Shown piece by piece: positions 11,773-20,148 of a stretch of DNA of 64,000 nt. The stretch's first letter is position 1; each line of letters opens with the position of its first letter. The notes under the pieces were generated by a model, which was given only the letters and a program-made list of their open reading frames with translations, was not told the DNA's origin and did no database searches. Source of the DNA: Chthoniobacter flavus (GTDB lineage Bacteria; Verrucomicrobiota; Verrucomicrobiia; Chthoniobacterales; Terrimicrobiaceae); the NCBI GenBank assembly GCA_945883435.1, contig CAMCXK010000003.1:1-64000 (forward strand), given 5' to 3'. Both the position numbers and the translations under genes were made by a program.

Positions 11773-12156
11773 TTACTTGATGTCGACCTTGGCGCCGGCA
11801 GCTTCGATCTTCTTTTTGATCTCGGCAGCTTCGTCCTTGGTGACCCCCTCTTTGAGAGTTTTGGGAGCGCCTTCGACGAGCGCCTTGGCTTCGGCGAGGC
11901 CGAGGCCGGCGACAGCGGCGCGGACTTCTTTAATGACGGCGATTTTATTGGAGCCGGCATCGGTAAGAATCACGTCGAAGGATGTTTTCTCTTCGGCGGG
12001 AGCGGCGGCGGCAGCGCCTCCGGGTGCGGCAGCGGCAACGGCCACAGGTGCCGCGGCGCTCACGCCCCATTTTTCTTCGAGTTGTTTGACGAGGTCGGCG
12101 ATTTCGAGGACGGTCAGTCCGCTCAACTGCTCGACGAGTGCGGTGGTATCAGCCAT
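11773..12156 (-). CDS. rplL: 50S ribosomal protein L7/L12
   Basis: 127 aa. The N-terminal dimerisation domain (residues 1-35) is followed by a flexible Ala/Pro/Gly hinge of about 20 residues and the C-terminal factor-binding domain with [20 protein letters not shown] and [13 protein letters not shown]7/L12 forms the ribosomal stalk on L10 and recruits translational GTPases. It is 138 bp downstream of rplJ. The spacer contains two hairpins, which may help to raise L7/L12 above L10 as stalk stoichiometry requires. Confidence 0.98.
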   Translation of the reverse strand: MADTTALVEQLSGLTVLEIADLVKQLEEKWGVSAAAPVAVAAAAPGGAAAAAPAEEKTSFDVILTDAGSNKIAVIKEVRAAVAGLGLAEAKALVEGAPKTLKEGVTKDEAAEIKKKIEAAGAKVDIK

Positions 12157-12185
12157 GGTTTTTTCTTTGGTTTTGGTTTTGTCGC

Positions 12186-12279
12186 TTCCCGAAGCCTCGG
12201 GAAATTTCAGGGGGCAGCCGCCCGACCGACAAGGAACCGGTTTCTTTTGGGATCCGACCGCCTCCGGGCGGAGGAGGTC
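12186..12279 (-). promoter_or_regulatory. Two hairpins in the rplJ-rplL spacer
   Basis: Hairpin A is a perfect 7-bp stem, TTCCCGA (12186-12192) with TCGGGAA (12197-12203), around a 4-nt loop. Hairpin B pairs GACCGCCTCC (12256-12265) with GGAGGAGGTC (12270-12279) with one mismatch. Both lie between the rplJ stop and the rplL start. They may modulate rplL translation or mRNA stability; that function is inferred from position only. Confidence 0.45.
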
Positions 12280-12294
12280 GAAAGTGTGGAAGGT

Positions 12295-12816
12295 TCAGGC
12301 CGCCGGTGCTTGGGCGTCCGCTTTGGCTTTGAGCACGCGGGCCAGACTGGCGGCGGGCTCGTTGAGGATGCGGACAAACGAACTGGCCGGCGTTTGAAGC
12401 AGGCCAAGAAGTTTGGCACGGAGGACATCCTTGCTGGGCAACTCGGCCAAGTCATTGACCTGTTCGGCCGAGAGAGCCGCATTGTCGAGCACGCCGGCGC
12501 GCACTTTTGGAAGCTTGAACTCGGCGGCAAACGTCTTGAGCGTCTTCGCGGCGGCACAGATATCGCTTTCGCCGGTGACCATCGCTGTCTGCCCGGTGAG
12601 CGATTCCGACAATTCGGGCATACTCAAATCGGTGGCCGCGATGCGCAGGAAGGAATTCCGCACCACGTCGAGTCTGGCCCCCACGCCATCAAGACGGGTG
12701 CGCAGGGATTCAAAATGGGGCACCTTCATGCCGGTGAAGTCGACGATGAGGAGGTAGGGCGAGGCTTGGAGCTTCTCGCGAATGTCGGAAACGATGAATG
12801 TTTTCTCGGGTCTCAT
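12295..12816 (-). CDS. rplJ: 50S ribosomal protein L10
   Basis: 173 aa, normal length. The N-terminal rRNA-binding domain shows VDFTGMKVPHFESLRTRL and VVRNSFLRIA, and the C-terminal helix that carries L7/L12 dimers is present (FVRILNEPAASLARVLKA). L10 forms the stalk base and, in many bacteria, represses its own operon by binding the rplJ leader. Here the spacer after rplA is only 9 bp, so a classical long L10 leader is not present between rplA and rplJ. Confidence 0.96.
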   Translation of the reverse strand: MRPEKTFIVSDIREKLQASPYLLIVDFTGMKVPHFESLRTRLDGVGARLDVVRNSFLRIAATDLSMPELSESLTGQTAMVTGESDICAAAKTLKTFAAEFKLPKVRAGVLDNAALSAEQVNDLAELPSKDVLRAKLLGLLQTPASSFVRILNEPAASLARVLKAKADAQAPAA

Positions 12817-12825
12817 GGTTCGGAT

Positions 12826-13527
12826 TTAGTTTTTGAGGTAGGGCGCGGCGTCAACCGACAATCCGGGGCACATGGTGGCAGTCAAGGTGATGGCGTGCAC
12901 AAACGAGCCTTTGGCTGTGGCGGGGCGGGCTTTGACAACCGCGTCGATCACCGCACTGCCATTTTCCACAAGGGAACCGGACTCGAACGAAAACTTTCCA
13001 ACCGGAACCGCCACATTGCCGTTTTTATCGAGCTTGAATTCCACCCGGCCGGCCTTGACTTCTTTCACCGCTTTGGCGGTGTCGTCGGTGACGGTGCCGG
13101 TCTTGGGATTGGGCATGAGACCGCGTGGTCCGAGCACACGGCCGAGCTTGCGGACTTCGGCCATGGCGGCCGGCGTGGCGATCGCGACGTCGAAATCGGC
13201 AAATCCCGATGTGACTTTTTTGATGAGATCTTCAAATCCGACAAACTCCGCACCCGCCTCTTTGGCGGCTTCCGCAGCCTGTCCGGTGGCGAAAACCAAA
13301 ACGCGAACATTTTTGCCGCTGCCGTTCGGGAGCGGGCAGGTGCCGCGCACCATTTGATCGCTTTGCTTGGGATCCACCCCGAGCTTGAAAGACAATGTCA
13401 CGGTCTGGTCGAATTTGACAGCCGGGAGGGTTTTGAGGATTTGCACCGCCTCCGCCAGAGGGTATTTTTTCTGGCTGTCGATGAGGGCGGCCGCGGCGCG
13501 GTATCGCTTGCTTCGTTGTTTTTGCAT
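12826..13527 (-). CDS. rplA: 50S ribosomal protein L1
   Basis: 233 aa. The family signature GRVLGPRGLMPNPKTGTV is intact, and the domain order (I-II-I) is complete from SKRYRAAAALI to the C-terminus MCPGLSVDAAPYLKN. L1 forms the mobile L1 stalk that guides deacylated tRNA out of the E site. It is the first gene of this operon: a divergent promoter region starts 60 bp upstream, and no rplK is present. L1 therefore cannot regulate the usual rplK-rplA leader here, unless an equivalent site exists in its own leader. Confidence 0.98.
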   Translation of the reverse strand: MQKQRSKRYRAAAALIDSQKKYPLAEAVQILKTLPAVKFDQTVTLSFKLGVDPKQSDQMVRGTCPLPNGSGKNVRVLVFATGQAAEAAKEAGAEFVGFEDLIKKVTSGFADFDVAIATPAAMAEVRKLGRVLGPRGLMPNPKTGTVTDDTAKAVKEVKAGRVEFKLDKNGNVAVPVGKFSFESGSLVENGSAVIDAVVKARPATAKGSFVHAITLTATMCPGLSVDAAPYLKN

Positions 13528-13588
13528 GGTTGGTTTGCAGTGCGAGCGACCGGTTCAAAGGTCTCCTGCGTTTGTGGGTGAAGCGCGG

Positions 13589-13616
13589 AAGGTATCCCAG
13601 GAAAGTGAGCCGTCAA
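13589..13616 (-). promoter_or_regulatory. Predicted promoter of the rplA-rpoBC-tsf operon
   Basis: On the minus strand a TTGACG -35 box (complement of 13611-13616) is followed after 16 bp by TACCTT (complement of 13589-13594) as a -10 candidate. Directly upstream of the -35 is a run of T with few breaks (complement of 13615-13636), like the UP element of strong ribosomal promoters. The boxes were found by eye. Confidence 0.5.
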
Positions 13617-13634
13617 TAAAAAAACAAAAAAAAT

Positions 13635-13663
13635 TTGACCCCGCCCCCGCGTTGTCTCATGTT
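13635..13663 (+). promoter_or_regulatory. Predicted promoter of rpoZ-smpB
   Basis: TTGACC (13635-13640) is followed after 17 bp by CATGTT (13658-13663), a weak -10. The A-rich tract 13615-13636 lies directly upstream of the -35 and is shared with the divergent rplA promoter. Only the -35 box is convincing. Confidence 0.4.
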
Positions 13664-13691
13664 CCTAACCCCCCCCGGATCTTCGACACCC

Positions 13692-13904
13692 ATGAAAGCC
13701 TACAATATCGAGCAAGCATCCCGCGTGGTCACAGAGCCCCAGATCCTCATCAACATGGTCTCCCGCCGCGTTCGCCAGTTGAACTCCGGCAGCCGGCCAC
13801 TGGTCGAAGTGGATTTGGGAACCGGTCTGGCCGATGTGGCCTTGATGGAGATATCCCAGGGCAAGATCGTCCTCTCGGACCTCTCGGAACCCGCAACCGC
13901 TTGA
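13692..13904 (+). CDS. rpoZ: RNA polymerase omega subunit
   Basis: 70 aa from the ATG at 13692 (MKAYNIEQASRVV). The core omega motif is visible as ILINMVSRRVRQLNSGSRPLV, matching the helix that grips the beta' C-terminus, while the following DVALMEISQGKI is divergent. The length is close to other omegas (about 70-90 aa). An upstream ATG at 13635 lies inside the predicted -35 box and was rejected. The gene diverges from the rplA-rpoBC operon, so core polymerase genes flank one promoter region, and it is followed by smpB after 31 bp. Confidence 0.85.
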   Translation: MKAYNIEQASRVVTEPQILINMVSRRVRQLNSGSRPLVEVDLGTGLADVALMEISQGKIVLSDLSEPATA

Positions 13905-13935
13905 CTTGAGGCTCTGCGGGACCACCCGCGCCAGG

Positions 13936-14397
13936 ATGTCCACGGAGATCACAACCAACCGGAAGGCCCTTCGCGACTACCACATCGTCGAGCGCTTTGA
14001 GGCGGGGGTGGCATTGACCGGGACGGAAGTCAAATCCCTGCGTGCGGGCCTCGTTTCCTTGCAGGGAGCGTTTGTTAAAATCGGGCAATGCGAAGCGTTT
14101 CTTCACGATTGCACCATTCAGCCCTACGAGAGGGCGAGCCACACCCAACATGATTCCAAGCGGGTGCGGCGGTTGTTGCTTCACCGCCATGAGATCGACC
14201 GTCTGGCCATTGCGGTGGAACGCGAGGGCCACACGATTCCCGCCCTGCGCCTGTTTTGGAAAAACGGGCGTGTGAAACTCGATCTCGGACTCGGTAAAGG
14301 CAAGCACGCGGCTGACAAGCGGGAGGATTTGAAAAAACGGGTTGAATCCCGCGAGGCCGAGCGGGCGGTTTCCGCATTTCACAAAAAACGGGCTTGA
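13936..14397 (+). CDS. smpB: SsrA-binding protein SmpB
   Basis: 153 aa from the ATG at 13936 ([20 protein letters not shown]). SmpB binds tmRNA and carries it to stalled ribosomes for trans-translation. Conserved features are the N-terminal [25 protein letters not shown], the loop IQPYERASH and the basic C-terminal tail with [11 protein letters not shown] and the final KKRA. The length is standard. No ssrA (tmRNA) gene is seen in the spacers on either side. A short hairpin with a T-run follows immediately. Confidence 0.97.
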   Translation: MSTEITTNRKALRDYHIVERFEAGVALTGTEVKSLRAGLVSLQGAFVKIGQCEAFLHDCTIQPYERASHTQHDSKRVRRLLLHRHEIDRLAIAVEREGHTIPALRLFWKNGRVKLDLGLGKGKHAADKREDLKKRVESREAERAVSAFHKKRA

Positions 14398-14400
14398 TCC

Positions 14401-14417
14401 GCGCCGGAGGCGCTTTT
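14401..14417 (+). terminator. Short hairpin terminator after smpB
   Basis: GCGCC (14401-14405) pairs with GGCGC (14409-14413) around GGA and is followed by TTTT (14414-14417). It starts 4 nt beyond the smpB stop. The stem is short but GC-only. The remaining 14418-14629, up to leuC, holds no recognisable RNA gene or leader element. Confidence 0.55.
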
Positions 14418-14629
14418 GCCTGTGCCAGGCCGGTCGTTTTCACCGCCGCAATCGCCCCGGATGCACACCGAAGAGGCGGAGGCGGTTGAGGAGTCCCGGA
14501 CAATCGTGTGAGGCATCGTTCACGCCGATGGAAAGCTCCGCCCACCGACACGAAACACCCGCCAAGCGGACATTCATCCGATCGATCCTTGCATCGCTCC
14601 GGTGGACCGTTCATTTTGAAGGTTTCCAT

Positions 14630-16039
14630 ATGAGCCAAACGCTTCTTGACAAGGTGTGGCAAGCCCACGCCGTTCGCACGCTGCCAAACGGGGCCACCCA
14701 ACTTCTGATCGGAACCCATTTGATCCACGAGGTCACCAGTCCCCAGGCGTTCGGCATGCTGCGGGATCTCGGCCTCCGGGTTCTTTATCCATCCCGCACC
14801 TTTGCGACCGTCGACCATATTGTTCCCACGGACGAGCGCGTGGAGCCGTTCAGCGACGATTTGGCGGATGCGATGATCAAGGCGCTCCGGAAAAACTGTG
14901 CGGAGCACGGGATCACGTTTTTTGATTTGCCCACCGGCCGTCAGGGCATCGTTCATATTGTGGGGCCCGAGCAGGGCATCACGCAGCCGGGCACAACCAT
15001 CGCCTGCGGGGATTCCCACACATCCACCCACGGTGCCTTCGGCGCAATCGCCTTTGGCATCGGCACCAGCCAGGTGAGGGATGTGCTGGCCACGCAAACG
15101 ATGGCCCTGCACAAGCCGAAGGTTCGCCGCATCAATGTCAACGGACGGCTTTCGCCCGGCGTCTACGCCAAAGATGTCATCCTCCACATCATCCGCCGCC
15201 TGGGAGTGAACGGCGGGCTCGGGTTCGCCTACGAATACGGCGGCACCACGTTTGATGCGTTCACTCAAGAGGAGCGCATGACGGTCTGCAACATGTCGAT
15301 TGAGGGTGGAGCCCGTGTGGGCTATGTGAACCCGGACGAAACGACCTTCGCCTACCTTCAAGGACGTCCCTATGCGCCCAAAGGCGCCGAGTGGGATGCG
15401 GCAGTCACGCGCTGGCGGGCCACCGCCTCGGACCCGGGAGCGTTTTATGACGACACCGTCACTTATGAGGCATCCACCATCGCCCCCACGGTGACATGGG
15501 GAATCAATCCGGGTCAGGCGATTTTCATTCACGAAAATGTTCCGTCTCCCCACGAGGTCCCGGAAAAGGATCGGGCCACGGCCGAGGAGGCGTTGGCACA
15601 TATGAGCCTTCAGCCCGGCCGGCCCATCAAGGGCACCAAAGTGGATGTGGCTTTCCTGGGAAGTTGCACCAACGGGCGCCTGAGCGATCTTCAGGAGGTG
15701 GCCCGCCACATCCGCGGCCGAAAAGTGCGGGCGGGCGTCAAGGCCATTGTAGTGCCGGGTTCGCAAGGTGTCGCCAGCGTCGCGGAAAGCATGGGGCTGG
15801 CGGAGATCTTCCGCGAGGCGGGCTTCGAATGGCGCGGGGCGGGGTGTTCCATGTGCCTCGGAATGAACCCCGACAAGCTCGTGGGCAACCAGCTGTGCGC
15901 GAGCTCGAGCAACCGCAATTTCAAGGGCCGTCAAGGCAGCCCGACAGGCCGCACGGTTCTCATGTCGCCGCTCATGGTGGCGGCCGCCGCCGTTACCGGC
16001 GAAATCTCCGACGCCCGCGAAATCTTCAGCGTGAACTGA
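14630..16039 (+). CDS. leuC: 3-isopropylmalate dehydratase large subunit
   Basis: 469 aa from the ATG at 14630 ([10 protein letters not shown]); upstream in-frame ATGs would add non-homologous sequence. LeuC with LeuD isomerises 2-isopropylmalate to 3-isopropylmalate in leucine synthesis. The aconitase-type 4Fe-4S ligands are visible as the Cys in FLGSCTNGR and the two Cys in [11 protein letters not shown]. The substrate signature [16 protein letters not shown] is intact. leuD follows after 23 bp. leuA and leuB are not in the window. Confidence 0.98.
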   Translation: MSQTLLDKVWQAHAVRTLPNGATQLLIGTHLIHEVTSPQAFGMLRDLGLRVLYPSRTFATVDHIVPTDERVEPFSDDLADAMIKALRKNCAEHGITFFDLPTGRQGIVHIVGPEQGITQPGTTIACGDSHTSTHGAFGAIAFGIGTSQVRDVLATQTMALHKPKVRRINVNGRLSPGVYAKDVILHIIRRLGVNGGLGFAYEYGGTTFDAFTQEERMTVCNMSIEGGARVGYVNPDETTFAYLQGRPYAPKGAEWDAAVTRWRATASDPGAFYDDTVTYEASTIAPTVTWGINPGQAIFIHENVPSPHEVPEKDRATAEEALAHMSLQPGRPIKGTKVDVAFLGSCTNGRLSDLQEVARHIRGRKVRAGVKAIVVPGSQGVASVAESMGLAEIFREAGFEWRGAGCSMCLGMNPDKLVGNQLCASSSNRNFKGRQGSPTGRTVLMSPLMVAAAAVTGEISDAREIFSVN

Positions 16040-16062
16040 ACACACCACCGATTTTAAAAACA

Positions 16063-16665
16063 ATGGCACTCGAAAAAATCACCCAAGTCACAGGCCGCGG
16101 CGTTCATGTTCCCGGCGACGATCTCGATACCGACCGCATCATCCCGGCCCGGTTTATGAAATGCATCACGTTCGACGGGTTGGGCGAATTCGCCTTTTAT
16201 GACGCCCGGGCCTTTGCCAAGGCGGATGGACAGGTGCACCCGTTCGACAACCCGCGCCACGCCGGAGCCGGCATTCTTCTGTCAGGTTCGAATTTCGGCT
16301 GCGGCAGCTCGCGCGAGCACGCTCCACAGGCGCTTTACCGTTTCGGCATCCGGGCGATTGTGGCCGAGAGCTTCGCCGAGATTTTCTTTGGCAACTCGAT
16401 CACGCTGGGCATGCCCTGTGTCGTGATGTCGGGGGACAACATCCGCGCTGTGGCACAACTGATCGACAGCGATCCCGCCGCACTGGCGACGGTTGATTTG
16501 ACGGGCCGCAAGTTTTCAATCGCCGACATGGATTTTCCAATTGCCATTCCGGACCATGCCCACGAAGCCCTCGTGAGTGGCAAGTGGGATGCCATTGCCG
16601 ACCTTTTGGAAGGCGTGGAAGCCGTGCGCGAACGCGCTGCCGCGCTTCCTTACATGGCGGCCTGA
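16063..16665 (+). CDS. leuD: 3-isopropylmalate dehydratase small subunit
   Basis: 200 aa from the ATG at 16063 (MALEKITQVTGRGVHVPGDD). It supplies the swivelling domain that completes the LeuCD active site. The motifs DDLDTDRIIPARF and GSNFGCGSSREHAPQAL are diagnostic. It forms a two-gene operon with leuC. Its 3' end is 7 bp from the stop of the convergent amidase gene, and there is no visible terminator between them. Confidence 0.97.
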   Translation: MALEKITQVTGRGVHVPGDDLDTDRIIPARFMKCITFDGLGEFAFYDARAFAKADGQVHPFDNPRHAGAGILLSGSNFGCGSSREHAPQALYRFGIRAIVAESFAEIFFGNSITLGMPCVVMSGDNIRAVAQLIDSDPAALATVDLTGRKFSIADMDFPIAIPDHAHEALVSGKWDAIADLLEGVEAVRERAAALPYMAA

Positions 16666-16672
16666 GCGGAAG

Positions 16673-17866
16673 TCACCGCCCTCCGTAGTAGGCGATCAGG
16701 CCCTCGGCGAGGCTGTCGGCGTATTCACGGAAAATCGATGGGCGCTTGCGGCCGGCCACCATTCGGGTCCCCTCGTAGTCCCCGGCTTGGATCCTGGCGT
16801 GGACCTCGCGGGAATTCATCACATAGGGCTCGGCATAGACCACCGGGCAATCGAACAGGCGGTTGGCCAAAAGATTTCGGGCCCAGATGTCGTTGCGGCC
16901 GGCAATCGCCACGGCATTGGATCCCCGGTAAACGAATGGCGCGAGGCCGGTGGCGCGATTCATGGAATCTGCCAGGCGCAACGTGACCGCCGTCTCCTCG
17001 CTGTGGGTTCCGCCGAGGAGCTTGCGGAGCATGTCGAACCGCTGGTCTTCAAATGCAAGTTCCTCGGCGCTCCAGGCACCTGTGACGAGAAAATGAATAT
17101 GATTTTTTTCGGTCAGCACGGGTCGATCGGGATTTCCCCAAGGTTCGGCGTTGAAGTGCAGGCAGAGGACGAGATCGGGTCTGGTTTTCGAGTTGAGACG
17201 GGAGGCACGGGCACGGATTTCCGCCGCACGGTAAAAAAGACGCTCCGCCTCCTTGGCAATGGCAACAGGGGTTGCCGGCAGGTTCTTTTCGCGAAGGGAG
17301 GAGGCCGCCTCCCCAGCCAACTTGGAAGGCCGCAAGGGCGTGGCAGGATCGGAACCGCTCCGGGTGAGGGTCACACGCGCTCCAGCCTCCCGCAACCGTG
17401 CCGCCAGAAGGCGCGCCACCGACAATGTCAAATCCCCCTCGACAACAGGCTTTGATTTTCCAATCCGGAACCAGCGTTCCTCGAGCCGCGACCACCGCCC
17501 GCCGAGGTGGCCGGGATCGAGGGCGATGTGAACACCCGCCAGCGGTTTCCCGGGGGTTGGGGCAAACTCGCCCCGCGCCTTCCAAAATCGCGGTGCGGGC
17601 TTTTTCACACCTGCTGCGAACCGCAATTCCAACGGCTTGGAGCCGGTGCGGACAACGGCCCGGTCATCTCGGATTTCGATCCATTCGCGCCATGCCCCGC
17701 CGGGGGCAAAAACCCGGTCGAGCTGGTCCACAAACTCGTCGCGGGTGATGGATTCATGGAAATCCTCCAGCCGCGACCAGTCGGGGGGCGGAGCCAAGGG
17801 CGAAAGCTTCGCCCACAGGCTCCAAGGGGCGGCGACAAGGATCGCCAAGGCAACAGGACGCATCAT
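16673..17866 (-). CDS. Exported N-acetylmuramoyl-L-alanine amidase (amidase_3 type)
   Basis: 397 aa from the ATG at 17866 (MMRPVALAILVAAPWSLWAK, a signal peptide); the ATG at 17863 is equally possible. The catalytic domain starts around residue 110 with HIALDPGHLGG, the first zinc His, continues with ARLLAARLREAGARVTLTR, and has the second zinc His in DLVLCLHFNAE. The enzyme should cut the amide between MurNAc and the stem peptide in the periplasm. The insertion between the two zinc motifs is longer than in AmiC. It diverges from the YmdB-like gene, leaving a 49-bp spacer. A second, distinct amidase lies at 46853. Confidence 0.85.
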   Translation of the reverse strand: MMRPVALAILVAAPWSLWAKLSPLAPPPDWSRLEDFHESITRDEFVDQLDRVFAPGGAWREWIEIRDDRAVVRTGSKPLELRFAAGVKKPAPRFWKARGEFAPTPGKPLAGVHIALDPGHLGGRWSRLEERWFRIGKSKPVVEGDLTLSVARLLAARLREAGARVTLTRSGSDPATPLRPSKLAGEAASSLREKNLPATPVAIAKEAERLFYRAAEIRARASRLNSKTRPDLVLCLHFNAEPWGNPDRPVLTEKNHIHFLVTGAWSAEELAFEDQRFDMLRKLLGGTHSEETAVTLRLADSMNRATGLAPFVYRGSNAVAIAGRNDIWARNLLANRLFDCPVVYAEPYVMNSREVHARIQAGDYEGTRMVAGRKRPSIFREYADSLAEGLIAYYGGR

Positions 17867-17915
17867 GGGAAGATTTTTTAAATGCGTTCCCGCCGCCATG
17901 CGATAGAAAGCTGGA

Positions 17916-18707
17916 ATGATCCGGTTGTTATTTCTCGGCGACATTGTGGGAGAGCCAGGGCGCAAGGCCGCAAAAGCGGTGGTCGAGCAAATGCTGAAGT
18001 CCGGCGAGGTCGATTTCGTGGTGGTCAATGGAGAGAATGCCGCCAATGGCAAGGGAATCACTCCGAAAATCGCCATCGATCTGCTGCGCTCGGGGGTCGC
18101 GGTCATCACCACCGGCGACCATGTCTGGGACCAGAAGGAAATCGTTCCCTACATTCCAACCGAGCCCCGGCTTCTGAGGCCGCTGAACTGCCCGCCGGGC
18201 GTGCCGGGCGCAGGCAGCGTGATTCTCGACACCGCCCAAGGCAAGGTTGCGGTCATGAATGTGCAATGCCGCACCTTCATGCCCCAGCCGCTCGACAACC
18301 CCTTCACGGCGGCCCGCGACGAGGCCGAGCGCCTGCGCAAGCAAACACCCGTGATTTTCGTCGATGTGCACGGCGAGACCACCAGCGAGAAAACCGCCGT
18401 CGCCCGCCATCTCGACGGCCTGGTGTCGGCGGTCGTTGGCACGCACACCCACGTGCAAACCGCCGACGAGCGCATTCTGCCGGGCGGCACCGCTTTCCTT
18501 TGCGATGCGGGAATGTGCGGGCCTGTGGATTCGATTCTCGGACGCGAGGCGGAGCCCGTGATCACGAAATTTTTGAACGCCATGCCCTCCCGCTTCCCCG
18601 TGGCCCGGGGGATGTCCCAGGCCTGCGGCGTGGTTGTGGAAATCGACCCCTCCACCGGCCGGGCCGGCTCGATCCAGCGCGTCGCCCGCCTGGTTGAGGT
18701 CGATTGA
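17916..18707 (+). CDS. YmdB-family metallophosphoesterase
   Basis: 263 aa. The TIGR00282/YmdB family hydrolyses 2',3'-cyclic nucleotides and other phosphodiesters with a di-metal centre. The metal-binding motifs are clear: LFLGDIVGEPGR, VVNGENAANGKGIT, TTGDHVWDQKE, DVHGETTSEK and VGTHTHVQTADE. The length matches B. subtilis YmdB (264 aa), which affects biofilm genes and RNA turnover; the physiological role here is unknown. The stop TGA overlaps a TTG that could start the MATE gene, so the two are likely co-transcribed. Confidence 0.92.
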   Translation: MIRLLFLGDIVGEPGRKAAKAVVEQMLKSGEVDFVVVNGENAANGKGITPKIAIDLLRSGVAVITTGDHVWDQKEIVPYIPTEPRLLRPLNCPPGVPGAGSVILDTAQGKVAVMNVQCRTFMPQPLDNPFTAARDEAERLRKQTPVIFVDVHGETTSEKTAVARHLDGLVSAVVGTHTHVQTADERILPGGTAFLCDAGMCGPVDSILGREAEPVITKFLNAMPSRFPVARGMSQACGVVVEIDPSTGRAGSIQRVARLVEVD

Positions 18708-18712
18708 GGCCG

Positions 18713-20089
18713 ATGGCGCCTTACCCGTCGGCCTTTCTCGAGGCAAACCGCAGAACCCTTGTTCTCGCCCTCCCGATTGTGGCGGGTCTGTTGGGACAGA
18801 TGCTCATGGGCGTCACCGACACCTTGATGGTCGGTCACGTCGGCGTGGTGCCGCTTGCCGCCTGCTCGTTCGCCAACACGCTTTTGGTCATGCCGATGGT
18901 TTTCGGATTCGGCCTGCTCTCGGCGGTCAGCGTTTCGGTGTCGCATGCGCACGGGGCGCGGAACCGCCGTCAGGCAGGAGAAAGCCTGCGGGCGGGGCTC
19001 GCGATCGCCCTGGCCATGGGCCTCGCCGCGGGAATTGCTGCGCTCGCGGGAGTCGGCCACCTGGCTGTCTTCGGCCAACCCGCCGAGGTCAATTCCGCCG
19101 TCGGCCGCTACCTGGTGCTGTGCGCCTGGTCGATGGCGCCCGTCTTTCTCACGGGAACATTGAAAAACTTCTCCGAGGCGCTCGACAGGCCATGGCCGCC
19201 GTTTTGGATCATGATGGGCGGTGTGGCGGCCAATGTCGTGTTGAACTGGATTTTGATCTACGGCCATCTGGGAGCGCCGGCCATGGGGCTCGATGGCGCA
19301 GGTCTTGCCACGCTCCTGAGCCGTGTTTTAACGCTGGCGGCCATGGCGGCGTATCCCCGGTTTTGCCCGATTCTCCGGCACCACCTTCCCGCACGATGGT
19401 TGGCGGGCGGTGTGCGGACCGAGGCGGCACGCCTCTCGGCCGTGGGACTCCACTCCGCCGGGCTGGGACTCTGCGAAGTCGGCGGATTTTCCGTGGGTTC
19501 GTTGATGATGGGCTGGTTGGGTGTCGTGCCGATGGCCGCGCACCAGATCGCCCTTTCCTGCGCAGCCACCACCTTCATGGTTCCGCTGGGACTGGGCCAG
19601 GCCGTGAGCGTGCGCGTGGGACATTGCCGCGGGGGCGACCGCGGGCCGGAGATTCCCGATGTCGTGCATGGCGCGCTGCTGCTGACCGTGGCCGCCATGG
19701 CGGCATTTGCGATTGTTTATTTATCGCTGGGGCGGTCGATCGCTCACGGCTTCAGCGACGATGCCGCTGTCATCGCCCTCACTGCCACCCTGCTCGCCAT
19801 GGCGGGGATTTTTCAGGTTTTTGACGGAATCCAAGTGGTCGCCGCCGGCGCATTGCGCGGGTTTGGAGACACCCGGGTCCCGTTTCAAATCGGCATCGTC
19901 TCCTACTGGCTCGTGGCATTGCCGGTCTCCTGGACAGCGGCTTTTCCGATGGGCTTCGGCGCTCCCGGAGTGTGGGCGGGCTTTGTCTGCGGCCTGGGGA
20001 TTGCCGCGATGGCCATGGGCACCCGCATCCTCCGCATGGTATCGCGCCCGCTGGAGCAGGGAGCGGGTCGAGAGCGACCGGGCTCTTGA
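18713..20089 (+). CDS. MATE-family efflux transporter
   Basis: 458 aa from the ATG at 18713; a TTG at 18704 that overlaps the previous stop would add three residues. About twelve hydrophobic segments are spread over the protein in two similar halves. The N-terminal IVAGLLGQMLMGVTDTLMVGHVG and the later VPMAAHQIALSCA segments are typical of NorM-type multidrug and toxin exporters, driven by sodium or proton gradients. The substrate cannot be predicted. The 59-bp spacer downstream shows a small CCGTT/AACGG hairpin without a T-run. Confidence 0.92.
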   Translation: MAPYPSAFLEANRRTLVLALPIVAGLLGQMLMGVTDTLMVGHVGVVPLAACSFANTLLVMPMVFGFGLLSAVSVSVSHAHGARNRRQAGESLRAGLAIALAMGLAAGIAALAGVGHLAVFGQPAEVNSAVGRYLVLCAWSMAPVFLTGTLKNFSEALDRPWPPFWIMMGGVAANVVLNWILIYGHLGAPAMGLDGAGLATLLSRVLTLAAMAAYPRFCPILRHHLPARWLAGGVRTEAARLSAVGLHSAGLGLCEVGGFSVGSLMMGWLGVVPMAAHQIALSCAATTFMVPLGLGQAVSVRVGHCRGGDRGPEIPDVVHGALLLTVAAMAAFAIVYLSLGRSIAHGFSDDAAVIALTATLLAMAGIFQVFDGIQVVAAGALRGFGDTRVPFQIGIVSYWLVALPVSWTAAFPMGFGAPGVWAGFVCGLGIAAMAMGTRILRMVSRPLEQGAGRERPGS

Positions 20090-20148
20090 ATCCGTTGCGA
20101 ACGGAAATTTGGACTCGGCTTGCTGGCATCCCGAAGTAAAACTCGCTT

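Noticed and set aside
11740-13581. Long plus-strand open frame (613 codons) opposite rplL, rplJ and rplA
   Set aside because: It crosses three conserved ribosomal genes on the other strand and encodes a Gly/Phe/Asp-rich sequence without a family. It is a codon-bias shadow in high-GC DNA.
14418-14629. Possible tmRNA or leucine leader between smpB and leuC
   Set aside because: No tRNA-like ends, tag frame, Leu-codon run or attenuator structure could be found.
14075-16069. Minus-strand open frame (664 codons) opposite smpB and leuC
   Set aside because: It covers two well-conserved genes and has no recognisable motif.
20092-20104. CCGTT-GCG-AACGG hairpin after the MATE gene
   Set aside because: A five-pair stem without a T-run is too weak to call a terminator.
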